Shown: positions 5,926 through 11,643, numbered from the stretch's first letter. The stretch is DNA of 11,643 bases from Desulfobacterales bacterium (GCA_030145595.1 JAQYVG010000098.1:1-11643); one strand, 5' to 3'. Notes: generated by a model from the sequence alone, not told the origin. Translations and numbers: made by a program.

Positions 5926-6300
5926 ATGGCAGAAAGATTAGAAGTATATAAATGCGATCTATGCGGGAATATCATTGAAGTTCTTCATGGCGGAGCGGGC
6001 GAACTCGTATGCTGCGGACAGGCCATGAACCTTCTGGCTGAAAATACCGTCGATGCCGCCAAGGAAAAACATGTTCCGGTATTGGAAAAGACCTCGGAGG
6101 GCGTTAAAGTTTCGGTCGGGAGCGTTGCCCATCCCATGGAAGCGAAGCACTATATCGAATGGATTGAAATCATCGCCGACGGTAAGTCTTACCGGCAATT
6201 CCTAAATCCCGGTGAAACTCCTGAAGCAACTTTTAAAGTAGATGCCGAAGATGTCACTGCCAGGGAATACTGTAATTTGCATGGCCATTGGAAGGCATAA
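5926..6300 (+). CDS. dfx: desulfoferrodoxin (two-iron superoxide reductase)
   Basis: Cytoplasmic superoxide reductase that reduces superoxide to hydrogen peroxide without releasing oxygen, using electrons from rubredoxin. 124 residues. The N-terminal desulforedoxin-like domain (about residues 1-37) binds centre I through C10, C13, C29 and C30. The neelaredoxin-like domain supplies centre II ligands H49, H69, H75, C116 and H119. E47 and K48 (EKHVP) are the conserved catalytic residues. All ligands are present, so this is the complete two-centre class. A strong AAAGGAGG (5909-5916) lies 9 bases before the ATG. The leader contains heptamer-hairpin copy C. It sits between rubrerythrin and a run of electron-carrier genes. 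Confidence 0.97.
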   Translation: MAERLEVYKCDLCGNIIEVLHGGAGELVCCGQAMNLLAENTVDAAKEKHVPVLEKTSEGVKVSVGSVAHPMEAKHYIEWIEIIADGKSYRQFLNPGETPEATFKVDAEDVTAREYCNLHGHWKA

Positions 6301-6388
6301 CCTGAATCTTGCACAGACAATCTTGAAAATTTGTAAAAAGTAAAATATTTGACTTTTTGCGTATTTTCATAATAAAGGAGGTGATCTT

Positions 6389-6556
6389 ATGGCTAGTTGG
6401 AGATGCAGCAACTGTGGTTACGCGCTGGAAACGGATGCGCCACCAGACCAATGCCCGTCCTGTAAGCAAAAATGCGAATTTGTCGACGCCACCTGTTATA
6501 CTCCGGACTGTGCCGACCAAGGAGTTGACCAAAGAATAGGAGGAAAGGGAAAATAA
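6389..6556 (+). CDS. small rubredoxin-like Cys-rich protein
   Basis: 55 residues, opening MASWRCSNCGYALE. C6-x2-C9-G-Y and C22-P-S-C25 form a rubredoxin/zinc-ribbon pair of knuckles but with a much shorter spacing (12 residues) than true rubredoxin (about 29), as in the C-terminal domains of rubrerythrins. Three further cysteines (C29, C36, C41) lie in a tail with CYTPDCADQ. The RBS AAAGGAGG is ideal. The stop is one base before the flavodoxin start, so the two genes are tightly coupled. It is probably an iron- or zinc-binding electron carrier or partner of the flavodoxin; this role is inferred from motif and position. Confidence 0.85.
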   Translation: MASWRCSNCGYALETDAPPDQCPSCKQKCEFVDATCYTPDCADQGVDQRIGGKGK

Positions 6557-6557
6557 C

Positions 6558-6995
6558 ATGGCTAAAGCACTGATTGTATACGCAACAAGAACAGGAGAGA
6601 CGCAGAGAATCGGTGAACTGATCGCCGAAGGTCTCAGGTTTTCCGGAGTCGATGCCACGGCAAAAAACGTTAAAGACATAAGCAAGGAAACCGACCTGCA
6701 AGGCTATGATGCTGTTGTCTTGGGAGCTGCTACTTACCACGGGGATATGATGCAGGGGATGAAGACGCTGCTTTTTCTTGCTGAAAAGGCAAATCTCGAA
6801 GGCAAAGTCGGCGGCGCTTTCGGCGCTTTCGGCTGGAGCGGAGAAGCTCCTGATCGTATTTTCAATACCATGAAGAATATCTTTAAAATGGAGATGACCA
6901 GCGATCCCTTAAGGTTGAAATCAACCTCGCTCGGCGGCGGCCATGAAATGGCACAGGATTACGGGCGTGCAATCGCCAAAAAACTAATGCCCTAA
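6558..6995 (+). CDS. flavodoxin (FMN electron-transfer protein)
   Basis: 145 residues, a single-domain flavodoxin. The FMN phosphate loop TRTGETQ (residues 10-16) follows the first beta strand KALIVYA. GAATYHGDMMQGM (about 56-68) forms the 60s loop, and GAFGAFGWSGEAPDRI forms the 90s loop and following helix. The GWSGEA block matches the C-terminal flavodoxin domain of Roo encoded downstream, so it belongs to the FprA-type flavodoxin branch rather than the classical Desulfovibrio flavodoxins. An AGGAGG about 12 bases upstream lies inside the preceding gene. A role in moving electrons to the oxygen-defence enzymes is inferred from context. Confidence 0.92.
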   Translation: MAKALIVYATRTGETQRIGELIAEGLRFSGVDATAKNVKDISKETDLQGYDAVVLGAATYHGDMMQGMKTLLFLAEKANLEGKVGGAFGAFGWSGEAPDRIFNTMKNIFKMEMTSDPLRLKSTSLGGGHEMAQDYGRAIAKKLMP

Positions 6996-6998
6996 TAA

Positions 6999-7013
6999 AA
7001 TTGCGAAGCAATT
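6999..7013 (+). repeat. small hairpin between flavodoxin and next gene
   Basis: AATTGC-GAA-GCAATT forms a 6-bp stem just after the flavodoxin stop and 6 bases before the next AAAGGAGG. It may modulate translation or mRNA stability. No U-run follows, so it is not a terminator. Confidence 0.35.
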
Positions 7014-7031
7014 CTATTAAAGGAGGAGAGT

Positions 7032-7217
7032 ATGACGACACCAAAACATTGCCCTGGCTTTGAATCGTTTAAGACTTTACAATCGTTTATGTGCAAATGC
7101 GACAACTGTGGCGTGGAAGTCGAGATATTTTCAGACGAATTCGATAAAACTCATAAATGCCACGCTTGCAATCAACAAATTGACTTCACCCAATGTACAT
7201 TTGATGCCGGAGTTTAG
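7032..7217 (+). CDS. small zinc-ribbon-like protein of unknown function
   Basis: 61 residues, opening MTTPKHCPGFESFKTLQSF. It then shows CKCDNCGVEVEIFSDEFDK and CHACNQQIDFTQC. C23-x2-C26 and C43-x2-C46 give a four-cysteine metal site; C7, C21 and C55 are extra. I believe similar short proteins occur in sulphate reducers and other anaerobes, but know of no assigned function. AAAGGAGGAG precedes the ATG at about 5 bases, so it is well translated. It is embedded in the redox operon between the flavodoxin and the ISF-ArsC fusion, so a metal-binding or electron-transfer accessory role is plausible. Confidence 0.8.
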   Translation: MTTPKHCPGFESFKTLQSFMCKCDNCGVEVEIFSDEFDKTHKCHACNQQIDFTQCTFDAGV

Positions 7218-7289
7218 CAGGTCTTTTTTGGCCGGCCGGAGAGGCCTTGAAGCCTTACAAATCTAATGTTCTATGCGGGAGTGTTTTTT

Positions 7290-8258
7290 ATGTTTGTAGT
7301 AGGATTACAGGGAAGCCCCAGAAAAAAGGGTAATACAAACTTTCTGCTTTCGGCATTTATGAGCGAGGCCGAGCGGTTAGGGGCTCGGACGCATGTTGTT
7401 GAAGTGGTTAAAAAAAATATTCGCCCATGCCTGGGTTGCGGATTCTGTGAAAAGAACGGTTTCTGCATCACTAAAGACGATGATATGAAACCTGAAATCT
7501 ATCCTTTGCTGCGCGAGGCCGATGTGATCCTGATGGCCTCGCCCATTTATTTTTATAATGTTACCGCCCAGCTAAAGGCGCTGATTGACAGGACTCAGGC
7601 GCTCTGGTCTAGAAAATATAAATTGAACATAACCGACCCGGCCAGAAACTATCGGCGTGGCTTTCTGCTCTCCCTCGGTGCCACCAGAGGGAAAAATCTT
7701 TTCGAAGGCGTTCACCTGACGGCGCAATACTTCTTCGATGCTGTTGGAGCCGGCTATAACGGCAGCCTGACATACTGGCAGATCGAAGAACCAGGTGATA
7801 TGGAAAAACATCCGGCCGTCATAAAAGATGTAGAAAAATCTGTGGCCGATCTGCTAAAACCGTTGCAAAACCGCAAAAAGGTTCTGTTCGCCTGCCGCGA
7901 AAATGCCTGCCGCAGTCAGATGGCCGGAGCCTTTGCCCAACTTCTGGGGGGCGGCAAACTGGATGTAATGACGGGCGGCAGCATCCCGACCGACAAAATC
8001 AACCCTGTCATGGTTGAAGTCATGCAGGAAAAGGGTATCGACATGGCCTACCGTCAACCCCGCTCCCTGGAGGCGACTATATCGGTACTGCAACCGGACG
8101 AGATAATAACCATGGGCTGCGGGGAAGAATGCCCGCTGGTACCGGGTGCCCGGAAACAAGACTGGGACCTGCCCGACCCTGCCGGCAAGTCGATCGATTT
8201 CATGCGCCAAATCCGTGACGAAATCGAAACAAAGGTAAAGGACTTCATTGGAAAATAA
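7290..8258 (+). CDS. iron-sulfur flavoprotein / thioredoxin-type arsenate reductase fusion
   Basis: 322 residues from ATG 7290, chosen because a GGGAG site lies about 9 bases upstream and it starts the flavoprotein fold directly (MFVVGLQGSPRKKGNT). An in-frame ATG at 7266 adds 8 residues but has no RBS. Domain 1 (about 1-190) is an NADPH-dependent FMN-reductase/flavodoxin-like fold. It carries GSPRKKGN, MASPIYFYNVTAQLKALIDRT and a compact Fe-S motif C47-x2-C50-x2-C53-x5-C59 as in Methanosarcina-type iron-sulfur flavoproteins. Domain 2 (about 196-322) is a low-molecular-weight phosphatase/arsenate reductase. It has P-loop C202-x5-R208 followed by SQMA, MGCGEECP (C277, C281, the likely resolving pair), and WDLPDPAGK with general acid D296. 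Arsenate, or another thiol-redox substrate, is a reasonable guess; no ars operon genes are seen in the window. Confidence 0.85.
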   Translation: MFVVGLQGSPRKKGNTNFLLSAFMSEAERLGARTHVVEVVKKNIRPCLGCGFCEKNGFCITKDDDMKPEIYPLLREADVILMASPIYFYNVTAQLKALIDRTQALWSRKYKLNITDPARNYRRGFLLSLGATRGKNLFEGVHLTAQYFFDAVGAGYNGSLTYWQIEEPGDMEKHPAVIKDVEKSVADLLKPLQNRKKVLFACRENACRSQMAGAFAQLLGGGKLDVMTGGSIPTDKINPVMVEVMQEKGIDMAYRQPRSLEATISVLQPDEIITMGCGEECPLVPGARKQDWDLPDPAGKSIDFMRQIRDEIETKVKDFIGK

Positions 8259-8268
8259 AATAGTGTAT

Positions 8269-8297
8269 TATAATCTGTGTAATCTGCGAAATCTGTG
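8269..8297 (+). repeat. triple nonamer repeat with embedded TATAAT
   Basis: Three adjacent 9-mers TAATCTGTG, TAATCTGCG, AAATCTGTG occupy 8271-8297, just after the fusion gene. A perfect TATAAT (8269-8274) overlaps the first copy, with TTGGAA (8248-8253) 15 bp upstream as a poor -35. This could be a weak internal promoter for the rubredoxin pair, or only repetitive spacer. Confidence 0.4.
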
Positions 8298-8340
8298 GAT
8301 TAAAATATAAAATGGAGAAAAAAGGGTACAACCAGAAGAA

Positions 8341-8526
8341 ATGTATCAATGCCAGACGGCAAGCTGCGGATGCATCTATAACCCGGACAAAGGTGACAGA
8401 AAAGGAAAAATTTCCAAAGGCACGCGCTTTGAAGATCTTCCGGATGACTGGAAATGCCCCATATGCGGTGCCGGTACGAAAATTTTTAAACCATTAGCCG
8501 GACCTGGATCTGCGGCTGAAAGTTAA
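8341..8526 (+). CDS. rubredoxin, CX4C variant (Rd-2 type)
   Basis: 61 residues, small iron electron-transfer protein. The second knuckle is classical (C39-P-I-C42-G-A after EDLPDDWK). The first knuckle is C4-Q-T-A-S-C9-G, with four residues between the cysteines instead of two, the arrangement I recall for Desulfovibrio desulfuricans Rd-2. An additional C11 follows. The C-terminus carries an extra tail of about 10 small residues (AGPGSAAES). The start at 8341 has only a weak purine-rich RBS, and no upstream in-frame start exists. It lies 48 bp before a standard rubredoxin, so the pair may serve different partners such as Roo, rubrerythrin or desulfoferrodoxin. Confidence 0.9.
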   Translation: MYQCQTASCGCIYNPDKGDRKGKISKGTRFEDLPDDWKCPICGAGTKIFKPLAGPGSAAES

Positions 8527-8574
8527 ATTCATCTTCTTAAGAACAAAAACAACTATCTAAAATGGAGGAGAAAA

Positions 8575-8736
8575 ATGGACAAATATGTTTGTGAGGTTTG
8601 CGGTTATGTTTACGATCCTCAGCAAGGCGATCCCGACAACGGTATCGACCCCGGCACAAAATTCGAAGATCTGCCCGATGACTGGGACTGTCCGGTGTGC
8701 GGCGCTTCAAAAGATGATTTTGAATTAGAATCTTAG
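8575..8736 (+). CDS. rub: rubredoxin (classical)
   Basis: 53 residues, canonical rubredoxin. C6-x2-C9-GYVYDP and C39-P-V-C42-GA bind one iron. The conserved core PDNGIDPGTKFEDLPDDWDCPVCG is split across about residues 20-43, and the acidic C-terminus is typical. GGAGGAG precedes the ATG at about 5 bases. It is the known electron donor for Roo, desulfoferrodoxin and rubrerythrin in sulphate reducers, all encoded in this window. A 12-bp inverted repeat spans its stop codon. Confidence 0.97.
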   Translation: MDKYVCEVCGYVYDPQQGDPDNGIDPGTKFEDLPDDWDCPVCGASKDDFELES

Positions 8737-8748
8737 TTCAAAATCATC
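8713..8748 (+). terminator. inverted repeat across the rubredoxin stop codon
   Basis: GATGATTTTGAA (8713-8724) and TTCAAAATCATC (8737-8748) are perfect 12-bp inverted copies, with the TAG stop in the 12-nt loop. It is AT-rich and has no following U-run. It probably protects the 3' end or weakly terminates. Confidence 0.4.
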
Positions 8749-8785
8749 CGTAAGCGGATATGGACGTAACGTTTGAACGAAATGC

Positions 8786-8834
8786 CGGTGCCCTTTTCTG
8801 TCTGAACACGTGGGTTTGACATAAAAGGGCACCG
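8786..8834 (+). terminator. long-stem hairpin between rubredoxin and Roo
   Basis: CGGTGCCCTTTT (8786-8797) pairs perfectly with AAAAGGGCACCG (8823-8834). TGTC and GACA continue the stem after one mismatch. It separates the rubredoxin transcript from the next promoter. Without a trailing U-run it could be a bidirectional or factor-assisted terminator, or an operator. Confidence 0.5.
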
Positions 8835-8837
8835 ATG

Positions 8838-8866
8838 TTTACAAGAACCTGCCTTAGACTTATAAA
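8838..8866 (+). promoter_or_regulatory. sigma-70-type promoter for roo
   Basis: TTTACA (8838-8843), a 17-bp spacer and TATAAA (8861-8866) form a near-consensus promoter. The predicted start near 8873 leaves a leader of about 16 nt, which includes the GAGG ribosome-binding site. Confidence 0.7.
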
Positions 8867-8888
8867 AAATGCGAATTGAGGAAATCAT

Positions 8889-10073
8889 ATGAAACCGGTC
8901 GAAATTGCAAAAGGAGTTTATGACGTTGGTGTTAATGACTGGAATATAAGGGATTTTCACGGATATTCCACATACCAGGGCACCAGCTACAATGCGTTTT
9001 TAATTATTGATGAAAAGATCGCCCTGGTTGATACTGTTAAAAAGGATTTCTCAGATCAACTATTGGCAAATATCACTAAAATTGTTGACCCCAAAAAGAT
9101 TGATTATGTCATCAGTAATCATACGGAAATGGATCATTCCGGTGGTTTGCCCCGCGTGATGCATAGAATCGGAGAAGATAAACCGTTGTATTGTTCAAAA
9201 ATGGGCGCTAAAAATCTCGCCCGACATTTTTCGCAAAAATGGAATTACCATGCCGTTGGAACCGGTCAAGAGCTGAGCCTGGGTGCCAGAACCCTTATGT
9301 TTCTGGAGACCCGCATGATACATTGGCCGGACAGCATGTTTACCTATTTGAAGGAGGACAAGATTCTCTTTGCCAGTGATGGATTCGGTCAGCACTATGC
9401 CGGGCATGAGAAGTTCGATGATCAAATCGGCGACGAAATCATGTGGCATGCTAAAAAATATTTTGCAAACATTCTTTTACTGTATTCTCCGTTGATACTC
9501 AAACTGCTGGACAAGGTAACGGAACTGGGTCTGGAAATCGATATGATTTGTCCGGATCACGGGATTATCTGGCGCAAAGATCCTGGAAAAATTATCTCCG
9601 CCTATGCCAAATGGGCCAATCAGGAATCCGAGAAAAAGGCTGTGATTATTTACGATACCATGTGGCAAAGCACCGAACAAATGGCCGAAGCCATCGCATC
9701 CGGCCTGTATAAGGAAGGTGTCAATGTCAGGCCCATGCACCTTCGCAAATGTCACCGCAGCGACATAATGACGGAAGTCATTGATGCACGGGCCGTTATT
9801 ATGGGATCTCCGACCTTGAACAATGGTCCCTTTCCAACCATAAGCGACTTTTTAACCTACATGAAAGGACTTAAGCCTAAAAACAAAATCGGAGCGGCCT
9901 TTGGTTCCTATGGCTGGAGCGGTGAGGCCGTCAAGCTGATCAGCAACGAGCTTGAAGCCATGAAATTCGATCTTGTAGATCCGGGGATCAAGATCCAATA
10001 TGTGCCCGATCAAGAGGATCTCAACGCCTGCATAGAGTTTGGCAAAAAAATCGGCCAAGCCGTCAACAGATAA
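8889..10073 (+). CDS. roo: rubredoxin:oxygen oxidoreductase (FprA-type flavodiiron protein)
   Basis: 394 residues, class A flavodiiron protein. It reduces oxygen to water (or NO to N2O) in the cytoplasm with electrons from rubredoxin. The metallo-beta-lactamase-like domain (about 1-248) keeps the diiron ligands H78-x-E80-x-D82 (NHTEMDH), H145 (MIHWPDSM), D164 (FASDGFG) and H224 (CPDHGIIW). The flavodoxin domain (about 250-394) has the FMN loops YDTMWQSTEQMA, GSPTLNNGPFP and FGSYGWSGEA. The length and the N-terminal DWNIRDFHGY block match Desulfovibrio gigas Roo. It has its own strong promoter, so it may be transcribed apart from the upstream genes. Preference for oxygen over NO cannot be told from sequence. 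A ferredoxin gene follows after 5 bases. Confidence 0.96.
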   Translation: MKPVEIAKGVYDVGVNDWNIRDFHGYSTYQGTSYNAFLIIDEKIALVDTVKKDFSDQLLANITKIVDPKKIDYVISNHTEMDHSGGLPRVMHRIGEDKPLYCSKMGAKNLARHFSQKWNYHAVGTGQELSLGARTLMFLETRMIHWPDSMFTYLKEDKILFASDGFGQHYAGHEKFDDQIGDEIMWHAKKYFANILLLYSPLILKLLDKVTELGLEIDMICPDHGIIWRKDPGKIISAYAKWANQESEKKAVIIYDTMWQSTEQMAEAIASGLYKEGVNVRPMHLRKCHRSDIMTEVIDARAVIMGSPTLNNGPFPTISDFLTYMKGLKPKNKIGAAFGSYGWSGEAVKLISNELEAMKFDLVDPGIKIQYVPDQEDLNACIEFGKKIGQAVNR

Positions 10074-10078
10074 CTGCT

Positions 10079-10270
10079 GTGAAAGTACCGGATGTTGACC
10101 TTAGCAAATGCAATCTCTGCGAAATCTGTGTGGAGGTATGCCCCGTTGTTTTCAAACTTAATAAGGCCGGCTACATCGAAGTTGCCGAGCTTTCCATGTA
10201 TCCCCTAACCGAGGTAGATGAAGCCATCAAAAACTGCCCGGAGGACTGTATCTTCTGGGTAGACGATTAA
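10079..10270 (+). CDS. [4Fe-4S] ferredoxin
   Basis: 63 residues, starting at GTG 5 bases after the roo stop, with no in-frame ATG. The motif C11-x2-C14-x2-C17-x3-C21-P and the distal C53-P fit a Desulfovibrio-type small ferredoxin. C11, C14, C17 and C53 would bind one [4Fe-4S] cluster, with C21 and C57 extra. Only one full CxxCxxC motif exists, so a two-cluster protein is less likely. The absence of a good RBS and the tight spacing suggest translational coupling to roo. It could supply or accept electrons for the island, but its partner is unknown. Confidence 0.9.
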   Translation: MKVPDVDLSKCNLCEICVEVCPVVFKLNKAGYIEVAELSMYPLTEVDEAIKNCPEDCIFWVDD

Positions 10271-10295
10271 CCCAGATATCTCATGAAAAAATACA

Positions 10296-10976
10296 ATGAG
10301 CATTAGAAAGCTCAAGAAAAAGGTTTGCAGCCTTTTGAATCAAAACGATTTTGCCGGAGGGTTGGAAGCGATTCGCCAATACCCCGCACGCCAAGTGGTC
10401 AATCCTCTTTTTTCTTTTATACTAAGCGGTGATGAGCTTGTAAAATGGCGAGCTGTCACTGCCATGGGTGCTGTTGTTGCCGATCTTGCGGCAAATGAGA
10501 TGGAATCCGCGCGCGTCGTTATGCGTCGCTTTATCTGGAATTTAAACGATGAATCCGGAGGCATCGGCTGGGGTTCCCCCGAGGCCATGGGTGAGATTAT
10601 GGCCCGGCATAGCGGCCTGGCTGCAGAATATGCTAAAATTATTGTGTCTTATATTCAACCGCACGGAAATTTCATCGAACACGAGCTTCTTCAAAGGGGT
10701 GTTCTCTGGGGTCTGGGGAGACTGGCTCGAGCCCGGCCCCGATTGGTTAATGAAGCGGCCGGTTTCCTGCGGCCATATCTGGAGTCTGACGATCCAACCC
10801 TGCGGGGTCTGGCGGCATGGACGGCCGGAGCGATCGGCGACGAATCGACGGCGCCTTTGCTTCAGAGCCTTTTAAATGATGAAACCACGGTTAATATCTT
10901 TCTTGCCGACCGGCTGGTTGCCTGCCCGGTAAGTCGTCTGGCAAGGGAGGCGCTAAACGAATTTAAAGCTGCGTAG
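10296..10976 (+). CDS. HEAT-repeat protein, DVU0298-like
   Basis: 226 residues, all-helical, with no membrane segment or signal peptide. HEAT/PBS-lyase-like repeats are visible at LVKWRAVTAMGAVVADLA (about residues 48-65), LLQRGVLWGLGRLARARP (about 131-148) and TLRGLAAWTAGAIGDEST (about 168-185). The central RRFIWNLNDESGGIGWGSPEAM block, split by a short loop, is what makes me recall the DVU0298 family of sulphate reducers. The function is unknown; HEAT arrays usually bind protein partners or assist cofactor enzymes. The ATG at 10296 has only a weak RBS and follows the ferredoxin stop by 25 bp. Confidence 0.82.
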   Translation: MSIRKLKKKVCSLLNQNDFAGGLEAIRQYPARQVVNPLFSFILSGDELVKWRAVTAMGAVVADLAANEMESARVVMRRFIWNLNDESGGIGWGSPEAMGEIMARHSGLAAEYAKIIVSYIQPHGNFIEHELLQRGVLWGLGRLARARPRLVNEAAGFLRPYLESDDPTLRGLAAWTAGAIGDESTAPLLQSLLNDETTVNIFLADRLVACPVSRLAREALNEFKAA

Positions 10977-10990
10977 AGAGCATATTTCCT

Positions 10991-11548
10991 ATGAAGCAGG
11001 ACCGCATCAAGTGGAACGAAAAATATCTTAACAAAACCTATCCACTGGAACCCGCAGGTATTGTAAAGGAATATCATCACCTGGCGCCCGTGGGAAGAGT
11101 ACTCGATCTGGGAGCCGGTAATGGGAGGAACGCCCTCTTTCTGGCAAAACAAGGGTTTGATGTCATCGCTGTGGATGTCTCCGATGTGGCTATAAACGGT
11201 CTTTCCGGAGTTCATCCCCGGCTGCATCCACTCTGCCATGATCTGGATGACTATGACATCCCCAAAGAATACTTCAGCCTAATTTTAAATATCCGGTTTT
11301 TGAACCGGCGGCTGTTTCCTCATATCTGCGAAGGGCTCATCCCCGGCGGTCTTCTTATCTTTGAAACCTTTATAAAGACTCCGGAGAAAGATAGCTCCCA
11401 GCCGTCCTGCCGCGATCACCTTTTGCTGGAGAACGAACTTTTACATGCGTTTTTAGCTTTCAAAATCCATTTTTATCAGGAAAAAAAACATCACCGCCAC
11501 AAGGAACACGCCTATATGGCCTCGCTGGTAGCCACCAAGCAATATTGA
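10991..11548 (+). CDS. class I SAM-dependent methyltransferase
   Basis: 185 residues. The Rossmann-type motif I is VLDLGAGNGRNALFLAKQG (about residues 37-55). It is followed by the acidic end of strand 2, VIAVDVSDVAI (about 58-68), and a post-motif HDLDDYDIP. LIPGGLLIFETF is the strand 5 region. The N-terminal RIKWNEKYLNKTYP resembles TehB/UbiE-like small methyltransferases. The substrate is unknown; tellurite- or thiol-type substrates are possible but unsupported. It starts 14 bp after the HEAT-repeat gene and is probably co-transcribed with it. A repeat element begins about 30 bp after the stop. Confidence 0.88.
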   Translation: MKQDRIKWNEKYLNKTYPLEPAGIVKEYHHLAPVGRVLDLGAGNGRNALFLAKQGFDVIAVDVSDVAINGLSGVHPRLHPLCHDLDDYDIPKEYFSLILNIRFLNRRLFPHICEGLIPGGLLIFETFIKTPEKDSSQPSCRDHLLLENELLHAFLAFKIHFYQEKKHHRHKEHAYMASLVATKQY

Positions 11549-11578
11549 ATAAGTAGTTTCCAATTCATAAATGAGGGA

Positions 11579-11643
11579 TTTTTTTGATGAGCAAGGCCGC
11601 ACAAGGGTTTTCGCCCGAGGCGTACTTTAGTACGTCGAGGGCG
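11579..11643 (+). repeat. palindromic intergenic repeat (element 2), cut by the window edge
   Basis: After a run of seven T's comes GATGAGC, then AAGGCCGCACAAGGGT and a hairpin tip. CGCCC (11612-11616) pairs with GGGCG (11639-11643), and CGTACT (11621-11626) with AGTACG (11629-11634) around loop TT. The AAGGC-G-CAAGGGT words match element 1 at 4959-4972, where the matching ACCCTTGG arm is present. The expected right arm here lies outside the window. It follows the methyltransferase stop by about 30 bp. Confidence 0.6.

Noticed and set aside
7266..7289. An upstream ATG adding eight hydrophobic residues to the ISF-ArsC fusion, suggesting a signal or membrane anchor.
   Set aside because: It has no ribosome-binding site, the added stretch is too short for a signal peptide, and ATG 7290 begins the flavoprotein fold directly.
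8312..8497. An alternative open frame starting with ATG 8312 after ATGGAG.
   Set aside because: It is out of frame with the clear CX4C rubredoxin at 8341-8526 and gives a basic, motif-free protein.

Overview
The window looks like a chromosomal segment of a strictly anaerobic, sulphate-reducer-type deltaproteobacterium (Desulfobacterota, probably Desulfobacterales). This is inferred from gene content, not from a marker gene. The evidence is a rubrerythrin of exactly the Desulfovibrio length, a two-centre desulfoferrodoxin, rubredoxin:oxygen oxidoreductase (Roo), two rubredoxins, and two conserved hypothetical proteins of types I associate with sulphate reducers (DVU0772-like and DVU0298-like). 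No RNA genes, transposases, CRISPR arrays or phage genes are visible.

Layout. (1) 1-1785, minus strand: start of an nqr operon, with nqrA followed by a translationally coupled nqrB that runs off the left edge. It encodes part of the sodium-pumping NADH:quinone oxidoreductase. Its predicted promoter sits back to back with a plus-strand promoter, and a 12-bp palindrome lies between them. (2) 2009-3436, plus: a small two-CxxC protein and a type I citrate synthase, ended by a GC-rich hairpin. (3) 3440-5206: a gene-poor stretch with one minus-strand DVU0772-like gene and one short plus-strand hypothetical gene, rich in intergenic repeats. These include heptamer arrays joined to hairpins and a nearly 100-bp nested palindrome. 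(4) 5207-10270, plus: the core of the window, an oxygen and reactive-oxygen defence island. In order it holds rubrerythrin, desulfoferrodoxin, a small rubredoxin-like Cys protein, a flavodoxin, a small zinc-ribbon-like protein, an iron-sulfur flavoprotein/arsenate reductase fusion, a CX4C rubredoxin, a classical rubredoxin, Roo and a ferredoxin. (5) 10296-11548, plus: a HEAT-repeat protein of the DVU0298 type and a class I SAM methyltransferase. (6) The window ends inside a second hairpin-type intergenic repeat.

How the genes work together (family knowledge plus inference). Desulfoferrodoxin reduces superoxide to peroxide, rubrerythrin reduces peroxide to water, and Roo reduces oxygen (or NO) to water. 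All three draw electrons from small carriers such as the rubredoxins encoded here. The flavodoxin, ferredoxin and small Cys-rich proteins are probable additional carriers or accessory factors. The ISF-ArsC fusion suggests that a flavin/Fe-S electron source has been joined directly to a thiol-based reductase. The most unusual observations are that fusion, an NqrA that keeps two complete [4Fe-4S] motifs, and a three-copy intergenic element made of four heptamers plus a hairpin. Two of the element copies lie in gene leaders just upstream of strong ribosome-binding sites.
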